Positions 1-4,946 of a DNA stretch of 9,555 nt are shown here, one piece after another. This DNA is from a bacterium (GTDB taxonomy: Bacteria > Oederibacteriota > PGYV01 > DSBP01), in contig DSBP01000261.1 of assembly GCA_011049465.1 (NCBI GenBank), positions 1 to 9,555 on the forward strand. Direction: 5' to 3'. The notes beneath the pieces were generated by a model. The model ran no database searches, was not told the DNA's origin, and saw only the letters and a program-made list of their open reading frames with translations. The position numbers were made by a program, and so were the translations under genes. Each line of letters opens with the position of its first letter. Within the stretch, counting starts at the first letter, position 1.

Positions 1-56
1 CTTGTTTAGCAGCCTGCAAAAAACAAGGATTAAATATCGATGTGTTGTTTTCGTAG

Positions 57-76
57 GGGCGATTCACGAATCGCCC
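57..76. repeat. Perfect hairpin GGGCGATTC-AC-GAATCGCCC in copy A
   Basis: Nine-base arms 57-65 and 68-76 are exact reverse complements around a 2-base centre. The hairpin recurs unchanged at 439-458. From memory, GGCGATTC palindromes preceded by GTAGGG occur as dispersed REP-like units in several bacterial groups. I cannot verify that here. Confidence 0.7.
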
Positions 77-110
77 AAAGCGTTTTGTCTTCCGGTATTT
101 GTTCTAACTT

Positions 111-131
111 GCAAATTCAAAATTGTAAATT
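111..131. repeat. A/T-rich heptad tandem repeat, 3 units (copy A)
   Basis: Three consecutive 7-base units ending in AAATT or AAATT-like sequence (GCAAATT, CAAAATT, GTAAATT). The corresponding tract has four units in copy B (493-520) and three in the truncated copy (857-877), so the tract varies in length. Confidence 0.6.
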
Positions 132-146
132 GCCTTCCTTGAGGTG

Positions 147-356
147 GGCCGGGGCAGGCAGCGGAGAAATTTCGCCGATTTACATCGGCGGCGAGCCCGG
201 TCAGATGCATACTCGTGAATGGCCGCGATTAGGCTTGCGCAGGTTTTATGGCGGCAACTCTCATGCAGGGCATTGATGTTTGGGATGGCGTTGAATAGCG
301 CGCAACACAGACGCGCCCTGAGTTCTCGACGAAATTTTCCGCTACCAGCCCCGTCC
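147..356. repeat. 210-bp block with long imperfect inverted ends (copy A)
   Basis: The left arm 147-174 and right arm 330-356 are reverse complements over about 24 of 28 positions with one indel; the shared cores are CGGGGC and AGCGGA-AAATTTCG. Inside the left arm edge sits a smaller perfect hairpin, CGCCGAT (173-179) with ATCGGCG (184-190). The form resembles a small MITE or a folded repeat RNA. No target-site duplication could be assigned. Confidence 0.6.
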
Positions 357-438
357 TGCGATGGTTGCACGTTACGGCAATACTTGTTTAGCAACCTGCA
401 AAAAACAAGGACTAAATATCGATGTGTTGTTTTCGTAG

Positions 439-458
439 GGGCGATTCACGAATCGCCC
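439..458. repeat. Perfect hairpin GGGCGATTC-AC-GAATCGCCC in copy B
   Basis: Identical to the hairpin at 57-76, with the same GTAGG flank. The palindrome is fully conserved although the surrounding copies differ at many bases. Confidence 0.7.
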
Positions 459-492
459 AAAGCGTTTTGTCTTCCGGTATTTGCACTAACTT

Positions 493-520
493 GCAAATTG
501 CAAATTCCAAATTGTAAATT
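493..520. repeat. A/T-rich heptad tandem repeat, 4 units (copy B)
   Basis: Units GCAAATT, GCAAATT, CCAAATT and GTAAATT lie head to tail. One more unit than in copy A accounts for most of the length difference between the two long repeats. Confidence 0.6.
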
Positions 521-535
521 GTTCTACTTGAGGTG

Positions 536-745
536 GGCCGGGGCAGGCAGCGGAGAAATTTCGCCGATTTACATCGGCGGTGAGTCCGGTCAGACGGAGA
601 CTCGTGAATGGCCGCGATTAGGCTTGCGCAGGTTTTAGGGCGGAAATTCTTATGCAGGGCACAGGTGTTTGGGATGGCGTTGAATAGCGCACAGCACAGA
701 CGCGCCCTGAGTTCTCGACGAAATTTTCCGCTACCAGCCCCGTCC
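536..745. repeat. 210-bp block with long imperfect inverted ends (copy B)
   Basis: Arms 536-563 and 719-745 match those of copy A, and the inner hairpin CGCCGAT/ATCGGCG lies at 562-568 and 573-579. The spacing between arms is the same as in copy A even though the interior differs at several sites. Confidence 0.6.
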
Positions 746-770
746 TGCGATGGTTTGTGTTGGGGCAATG

Positions 771-878
771 GTTGTTTAGCAGCCGGCAAAAAACAAGAAT
801 AAAACAATGTGATGCGTGATGCGCTGTCCGCAGGGTCTGTTTTTTTGCACTAACTTGCAAATTGCAAATTCCAAATTT
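771..878. repeat. Truncated third copy of the intergenic repeat
   Basis: The opening segment (771-803, TTGTTTAGCAGCC then GCAAAAAACAAG) and the heptad segment (846-877) match copies A and B. The part between them, which in A and B carries the GGCGATTC hairpin, is replaced by unrelated sequence. The match stops at about 878, so the 210-bp palindromic block is absent. This copy shows that the unit is modular. Confidence 0.7.
857..877. repeat. A/T-rich heptad tandem repeat, 3 units (truncated copy)
   Basis: Units GCAAATT, GCAAATT and CCAAATT match the first three units of copy B exactly. The tract is the last recognisable part of the third repeat copy. Confidence 0.55.
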
Positions 879-920
879 AAACTGTTTTATTAAATTCCCG
901 TTCAATTCCCAATTTTTCAG

Positions 921-950
921 TTGCATTTATCCGCGGTTGGTATATATTAT
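921..950 (+). promoter_or_regulatory. Candidate sigma-70 promoter for the six-gene block
   Basis: TTGCAT at 921-926 and TATATT at 943-948 are separated by 16 bases, a fair match to the -35/-10 consensus. It is the first such pair after the repeat region and lies 60 bp before the glycosyltransferase start. The A/T-rich setting makes chance matches easy. Confidence 0.4.
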
Positions 951-965
951 TTCAGGATGGTTTTC

Positions 966-998
966 ATGAAAAAAACCGCTATTGCGGAAATTCCTTAA
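966..998 (+). CDS. Possible 10-residue leader ORF before the glycosyltransferase
   Basis: ATG at 966 follows an AGGA at 954-957 with 8-base spacing. The frame reads MKKTAIAEIP and stops at 996-998, 11 bases before the TTG start of the next gene. A small hairpin (CCGC 976-979, GCGG 984-987) lies within it. It could be a translated leader that delivers ribosomes to the TTG start, or simply chance. The opening MKKTAIA looks like the start of a signal peptide but ends far too early to be one. Confidence 0.25.
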   Translation: MKKTAIAEIP

Positions 999-1009
999 AC
1001 GAGGCTGAA

Positions 1010-1714
1010 TTGAAATCAATAATTGTCATACCCACATACAACGAGCGGGAAAACATAAAAAAGATTATTCCTGTAATCAAAAAAAACCTTAAAAACTGCC
1101 ATATTCTGGTTGTTGACGACGCCTCGCCTGACGGCACCGCGGCTGAGGTGAAACGCATATCCAAAAAGATACCGGGGGTTTTTCTGCTTAAAAGAAGGGC
1201 AAAGCTGGGGCTCGGCACGGCGTATGTGGCGGGGTTTAAATACGCTCTCAGGAAAGATTACGGGCTCATATTTGAGATGGACGCCGATTTTTCACATGAC
1301 CCGTCTTATCTCCCGCTTCTGGCGGAAGCGGCAAAAGAAAACGACCTTGTTATCGGCTCGCGCTATTTAAAGGGCGTGAGCGTTGTGAACTGGCCCATCA
1401 GGAGGCTTATACTCTCGAAGTTCGCGAATATGTACGCTGCCGGAGTCACGGGCCTGCCGCTTAAGGACTGCACGAGCGGTTTTAAGTGTTACAGGAGAAG
1501 CGTACTTGAGAAGATAAACCTTGATTCCATACATTCTGACGGTTATGCTTTTCAGATAGAGATGCATTACAAAGCTTGGAAAAACGGGTTTAAAATAAAG
1601 GAAGTTCCGATTATCTTTGTTGACCGCCACTCGGGCAGCTCAAAGATGTCGGATAAGGTTATTATGGAAGCGGCTTTTATTGTGTGGAAACTGAAACTTG
1701 GGCTGGCAAAATAG
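1010..1714 (+). CDS. Polyprenol monophosphomannose synthase-like glycosyltransferase, GT2 family
   Basis: Expected role: moves a sugar, typically mannose from GDP-mannose, onto polyprenyl phosphate at the cytoplasmic membrane, making a lipid-linked donor for glycan or protein glycosylation. Visible in the 234-residue product are PTYNERENI (8-16), VVDDASPDGT (34-43), the DAD metal site in EMDADFSHDP (89-98), GSRY (116-119), DCTSGFKC (153-160), QIEM (182-185) and the VPIIFVDRHSGSSKMS stretch (199-214). This is the full DPM1-type set. There is no C-terminal membrane domain, so it is the short, single-domain form. The TTG start is chosen because GAGG sits 5 bases upstream and the protein then begins just before the first beta strand. 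The exact sugar is inferred from family. First gene of the block; the epimerase follows after 23 bp. Confidence 0.85.
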   Translation: MKSIIVIPTYNERENIKKIIPVIKKNLKNCHILVVDDASPDGTAAEVKRISKKIPGVFLLKRRAKLGLGTAYVAGFKYALRKDYGLIFEMDADFSHDPSYLPLLAEAAKENDLVIGSRYLKGVSVVNWPIRRLILSKFANMYAAGVTGLPLKDCTSGFKCYRRSVLEKINLDSIHSDGYAFQIEMHYKAWKNGFKIKEVPIIFVDRHSGSSKMSDKVIMEAAFIVWKLKLGLAK

Positions 1715-1737
1715 CCCTTTTGAAAAAGGAGCAGGCG

Positions 1738-2688
1738 ATGGCAAAAAGGGTTCTTGTTACGGGAGGCGCCGGGTTTATAGGGTCAAATATCGCGGATGAG
1801 CTTATACGCAGGGGATATGGGGTTACAGTCATCGACAGCCTTGTCACGGGAGAGAAAAAAAACATAAATCCAAAGGCGCTGTTCATAAAGGGAGACGTGA
1901 GAAACCCGCGCGACATCGCGAAATGTTTCGCGAAAAAAATTGATGTTATTTTTCACATCGCCGGCTGCGCGTCAACCATAAAATCCTTTGACGACCCCGC
2001 GGCTGACCTGAATACAAATGTCCTGGGCACGGTTAACATCATAAACGCGGCCATAAAACACCGCGTCCCGAGGCTGCTTTACGCTTCGTCAATGACAGCC
2101 TACGGAGTGCCTGACTCAATACCTGTCAGGGAAACAATGGGAACAAGGCCCATAGCATATTACGGCATAACAAAATACGCGGCTGAGCGCTATGTCCTCG
2201 CCACCGGTGAGAGAAAGGACATCGGTTTCAGGTTAAACACTACGGCTTTCAGAATGTTCAATGTATACGGACGCAGGCAATCGCTCACAAACCCTTATCA
2301 GGGCGTTGTCTCAATATTCATAGGAAACGTGGCCCGCGGCGAGACAGTAACCGTCTTTGGCGACGGAAAACAATCGCGCGATTACGTGCACATAAGCGAT
2401 GTGGCAAATGCATGGATAGGCGCCATAAACAACCCTGAATCCTACGGACAAACCTTTAACCTTGGTTCCGGTATAAGGGTCTCGGTAAACAGGCTCATAG
2501 ACATAATACTTAAAAATTTCGGCAGGAGCAGAAAAAACCACAGGATTGTCTATAAACCCGCAAGGCCCGGGGACCAGCGCCACATGCAGGCAGATATATC
2601 AAAAGCGCGCGCGCTGCTCAAATGGAAGCCCGGGACAGTGTTTGCGGAAGGCCTTCGCGATGTCATTGAATGGGCAAAGGGAAACTGA
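1738..2688 (+). CDS. NAD-dependent epimerase/dehydratase (extended SDR), UDP-glucose 4-epimerase-like
   Basis: A cytosolic nucleotide-sugar enzyme of 316 residues, the usual size. Evidence: GGAGFIGS dinucleotide-binding loop (G9, G12, G15), SSMT serine/threonine site (117-120), YGITK giving the catalytic Tyr142 and Lys146, NVYG (175-178), the RDYVHISD substrate-loop motif (214-221), and the PGD plus L-WKP tail motifs (277-298) typical of galactose epimerases and related WbpP-like or dehydratase enzymes. The substrate cannot be fixed from motifs alone. ATG at 1738 is preferred because AAGGAG lies 6 bases upstream; an in-frame ATG at 1684 lies inside the previous gene and has no reason to be used. 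Next to the glycosyltransferase it probably supplies an activated sugar for envelope glycans. Confidence 0.87.
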   Translation: MAKRVLVTGGAGFIGSNIADELIRRGYGVTVIDSLVTGEKKNINPKALFIKGDVRNPRDIAKCFAKKIDVIFHIAGCASTIKSFDDPAADLNTNVLGTVNIINAAIKHRVPRLLYASSMTAYGVPDSIPVRETMGTRPIAYYGITKYAAERYVLATGERKDIGFRLNTTAFRMFNVYGRRQSLTNPYQGVVSIFIGNVARGETVTVFGDGKQSRDYVHISDVANAWIGAINNPESYGQTFNLGSGIRVSVNRLIDIILKNFGRSRKNHRIVYKPARPGDQRHMQADISKARALLKWKPGTVFAEGLRDVIEWAKGN

Positions 2689-2707
2689 GGGGATAAGCGG
2701 CGTAATT

Positions 2708-3253
2708 ATGATGAGGCTCTTTACGGGCATACCTCTTGGCGCGGATTTTAAAAACTCAATTGTTTCCATCTACCACCGGTTCAGCGGGTTTGAGGGGCTG
2801 AGGTTTACCGCAACAGAGAACCTTCACGTAACCCTCAAGTTTTTCGGGGAAGCACAGCCTGAAATGGTTGACGGGCTCAAAGCCGCGCTTGACAGGGCCT
2901 GCGGCGGGACAAAGCCGTTTTTTATATCATCAGCCGGCGTATCCTGTTTCGGCTCGGAAAAATACGCGCGCGTGATATGGTGCAATATTGAGAAAAACAG
3001 CGGCAAAATTTCGGAATTATTTGCGCGGATTGAAGAGGAATCCGCCGCTGCCGGGTTTAAAAAAGAAGAACGAGCCTTTACCCCGCACATAACAATAGCG
3101 CGCTCAAAAGAGGGCGTGAATATTAAAAGAAGGCTTAAAGACATAAAATTCGATTATGGCGCCGAAGCCGGGGGGATATGCCTTTTTTCAAGCACGCTTT
3201 CCCCGCAGGGCCCCAAATATGATATAATTCACAGGGTAATTTTTAAGGAATGA
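2708..3253 (+). CDS. thpR: RNA 2',3'-cyclic phosphodiesterase (2H phosphoesterase, LigT-like)
   Basis: Family role: opens 2',3'-cyclic phosphate ends of RNA, tied to RNA and tRNA end repair; cytosolic. The 181-residue product has the two HxT motifs of 2H phosphoesterases: HVTLKFFGE starting at His40 (His40, Thr42) and PHITIAR with His127 and Thr129. The N-terminus MRLFTGIPL and the C-terminal pattern SSTLSPQGPKYDII are typical of the ThpR family, as is the length. Start: ATG at 2708 or the adjacent ATG at 2711; only a weak AAGCGG precedes them at 2696-2701. An earlier in-frame start at 2546 would add 54 residues that merely read through the epimerase gene, so it is rejected. It follows the epimerase by 19 bp, so is probably co-transcribed, with no obvious pathway link. 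Confidence 0.88.
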   Translation: MMRLFTGIPLGADFKNSIVSIYHRFSGFEGLRFTATENLHVTLKFFGEAQPEMVDGLKAALDRACGGTKPFFISSAGVSCFGSEKYARVIWCNIEKNSGKISELFARIEEESAAAGFKKEERAFTPHITIARSKEGVNIKRRLKDIKFDYGAEAGGICLFSSTLSPQGPKYDIIHRVIFKE

Positions 3254-3277
3254 ACCTCAGGTTGAAACGGAGATTTA

Positions 3278-3994
3278 ATGGCTTTTAATACTGACGCGAC
3301 AAAAAAATATGAGAGATGGTTTTTAACGCCCGGCGGCATGTATGTTGACGACAAGGAAAAGGAGCTTCTTCTGACATCCATGCGGTTTAAGCGCGGCGAG
3401 ACCGTGCTCAACATCGGAAGCGGCACGGGGCGTTATATTGAGTACCTGACGGACCTCGGGCTCAATGTATGGGGGGTGGAGCCTGTGCCTGAGCTTGTGA
3501 AAATGGCCGTAAGAAAATCCGCAATTGACCCTGCCAGAGTTATGATAAATTCATATGAAAGTCTGGTTTTTGGAGACAGCTCGTTTGATCATGTTATTCT
3601 TATAACAACGCTGGGTTTTGCGGCGGACAGGGAAGAATCATTAAGGGAAGCTTACAGGGTCGCGAAAAAAAAGGTGGCAATAGGGTTTTTAAACCGGCAT
3701 TCCCTTTCAAGCCTACTGCCCGTAAAACAGCACAGGGCAGTGTACACAAAAACCGCGCATATGACGGGCAGCGAGCTTAAAGCGCTTGTGTTTAAGGCCC
3801 TGAGCGGGCTCGCAAAAACCGATGTGGAAATCAAATACACCCTCTATCTTCCGGTTTCGGTCGGATATCTTGTCCAGTTTGTTGACGACGTGCTTGAAAA
3901 TTTCAACCTGCCTTTTGGGGCGTTCGGAATGATGGTTATACATAAAAAAAATGAAGAAGAGAACGCGCCCCCTCGGGCTCCGGAGGGGAAATAA
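3278..3994 (+). CDS. Class I SAM-dependent methyltransferase, substrate unknown
   Basis: The 238-residue product has the Rossmann-type SAM fold signature: motif I VLNIGSGTGRY (43-53), an acidic residue ending strand 2 (Glu68 in GVEPV), the post-II NSYESLVFGDSSFDHV region (91-106), and an AYRVAKKKVAIG segment (125-136) like the post-III part of Methyltransf_11 proteins. Motif I has Asn45 where many relatives have Asp or Glu. The N-terminal KYERWFLTPGGMY string is shared by a group of small-molecule methyltransferases that I cannot name. The C-terminal 14 residues are a charged, Pro-containing tail of low complexity. ATG at 3278 has GGAG 5 bases upstream. The stop directly abuts the start of the next gene, implying translational coupling. 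No specific substrate can be supported. Confidence 0.8.
   Translation: MAFNTDATKKYERWFLTPGGMYVDDKEKELLLTSMRFKRGETVLNIGSGTGRYIEYLTDLGLNVWGVEPVPELVKMAVRKSAIDPARVMINSYESLVFGDSSFDHVILITTLGFAADREESLREAYRVAKKKVAIGFLNRHSLSSLLPVKQHRAVYTKTAHMTGSELKALVFKALSGLAKTDVEIKYTLYLPVSVGYLVQFVDDVLENFNLPFGAFGMMVIHKKNEEENAPPRAPEGK
3968..3988 (+). promoter_or_regulatory. Hairpin covering the ribosome binding site of the FabD-like gene
   Basis: CCCCTC at 3969-3974 is exactly complementary to GAGGGG at 3983-3988, leaving an 8-base loop. The right arm is the Shine-Dalgarno (GGAGGGG, 3982-3988) for the ATG at 3995. The stem lies inside the last codons of the methyltransferase, so only a ribosome finishing that gene would open it. 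This fits strict translational coupling. Confidence 0.45.
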
Positions 3995-4927
3995 ATGGCT
4001 GTAATAGGCTATATGTTTACAGGCGCGGGATATCAATATGTGGGGCTGGGCAAAAAAGCCTATGATTCAACATGGTCAATGCGGCAGTATTATGATAAGG
4101 TTGAAAAAAATTATCCTGATTTTAAAATCAACAAGCTCTCGTTTTTGGGGCCGGAAAGCGAGCTTTCTGCCGAGGAGAACGGGCTCATAATAAACGCTGT
4201 ATACCAGCGGGGCATCTTTGACGTGCTAAAGGACTACAAAGTAACGCCCGAGCAGATGATGGGCTATAAATCAGGAGAGCTCATGGCTCTTGCCTGCGCG
4301 GGCGCCCTCTCCTTTGATGACGCGATGAATTTTCTATTTAAAAAACGGGAGCTTGTCCTTGAGGAGGTCGGCAGGGAGTTCTTTCACCACATGCTTGTGA
4401 ATTCACTTGATATACAACAGGCGGATAAAATCATAGAGGGGTTTAAGGGCAAGGCAGATGTGCACGCGGCGGCCTATAACGGAAAGGACAGCTGCATCAT
4501 CGCCTGCGAGACAAAGGCAGCGGCTGCTGTCGAGTCGCTGTTAAAAAAACTCAGCGCGGCCGTGATACACCTTCCGAATGAGGAATTTGCCTGCATGCCC
4601 GTATTGAAGCCGATAGCGGACAGGCTGAAAGAAGAGTTTGTGAAAATTTCCATGGACAAGCCCGTAAACAGGGTCATCTGCCAGACCACCGGAGAATACT
4701 ACGAGAGCGTGAAGGAGATAAGGGAAAAATTTACCGACTACATATGGAAACCCTCCCTTATCGGAGCTTCGCTGGAGGCCATGCTGAAAAACGGCGTTAA
4801 CACCTTTGTTGAAACCGGTCCGGGGACATTTCTTTCAAGGATGTCAAGAAAACACGACAGCTCAAAACGCTCGCTTAATACAAACGACCTCGGCGAGCTT
4901 CAAAAGACCGTCAAACTCGCGAATTAA
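3995..4927 (+). CDS. FabD-like (malonyl-CoA:ACP transacylase fold) protein, catalytic residues lost
   Basis: The 310-residue product aligns end to end with FabD by landmarks: FTGAGYQYVGLG (8-19, FabD FPGQGSQ..GMG), GYKSGE (90-95, FabD GHSLGE), Arg118 in FKKRELV, AAYNGKDSCIIA (159-170, FabD AN.N.PGQ.VIS), FACMPVLKPIADRL (198-211, FabD FHSPLM..A..L) and FVETGPGTFLSRM (271-283, FabD FVE.GPG..L). Established FabD chemistry needs the GHS serine (Ser92 in E. coli), a histidine (His201) and an arginine (Arg117). Here the serine site is Lys92, the histidine site is Ala199 and the oxyanion-loop Gln is Ala11; only the arginine remains. A neighbouring Ser93 is one position out of the nucleophile elbow. 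The fold therefore seems kept while acyl transfer is doubtful; binding or scaffolding is inference. A strong GGAGGGG precedes the ATG, which abuts the methyltransferase stop. Confidence 0.75.
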   Translation: MAVIGYMFTGAGYQYVGLGKKAYDSTWSMRQYYDKVEKNYPDFKINKLSFLGPESELSAEENGLIINAVYQRGIFDVLKDYKVTPEQMMGYKSGELMALACAGALSFDDAMNFLFKKRELVLEEVGREFFHHMLVNSLDIQQADKIIEGFKGKADVHAAAYNGKDSCIIACETKAAAAVESLLKKLSAAVIHLPNEEFACMPVLKPIADRLKEEFVKISMDKPVNRVICQTTGEYYESVKEIREKFTDYIWKPSLIGASLEAMLKNGVNTFVETGPGTFLSRMSRKHDSSKRSLNTNDLGELQKTVKLAN

Positions 4928-4946
4928 ACGAACCACGGAGGCTTTT

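Larger units (their letters stand above)
1..382. repeat. Long intergenic repeat, copy A (left end may be cut by the window)
   Basis: This 382-bp unit matches the following unit at 383-770 base for base over most of its length; by eye about nine in ten positions agree. It starts with a short TTGTTTAGC-type segment, then a perfect GGCGATTC hairpin, an A/T heptad tract, and a 210-bp block with long imperfect inverted ends. Reading frames open on both strands, but they share the same GAGSG-like and AIHES-like peptide strings in opposite directions. That is what a palindromic DNA repeat produces, not a gene. I see no transposase. It is best described as a non-autonomous intergenic repeat. Confidence 0.85.
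383..770. repeat. Long intergenic repeat, copy B
   Basis: Second, directly oriented copy of the unit at 1-382. It is slightly longer because its A/T heptad tract has one more unit. Differences are mostly scattered single substitutions, plus a diverged last ~20 bp (around 750-770). Both hairpins and both inverted-repeat arms are kept. No coding potential is credible here. Confidence 0.85.

Noticed and set aside
1..880. CRISPR-like array
   Set aside because: The repeat units are about 385 bp and near-identical throughout, with no short repeat/unique spacer alternation and no cas genes.
104..926. Several reading frames of 64-139 codons on both strands in the left region
   Set aside because: They repeat the same peptide strings in both copies and in opposite directions, as expected from a palindromic DNA repeat. 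They lack credible starts and show no family resemblance.
966..998. Signal-peptide start (MKKTAIA) of a truncated exported protein
   Set aside because: The frame stops after 10 codons, and no matching coding sequence continues in another frame. At most it is a leader ORF.
1684..1737. Upstream ATG for the epimerase
   Set aside because: It lies inside the glycosyltransferase gene. The ATG at 1738 has a strong SD and places the GxxGxxG loop at the usual distance from the N-terminus.
2546..2707. N-terminal extension of the ThpR frame
   Set aside because: The extra 54 residues read through the end of the epimerase gene in another frame and have no counterpart in the compact 2H phosphoesterase family.
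4806..4946. N-terminal extension of the helicase frame
   Set aside because: It overlaps the FabD-like gene. The TTG at 4947 has GGAGG at ideal spacing, and the protein then begins just before the Q motif, as in PcrA.
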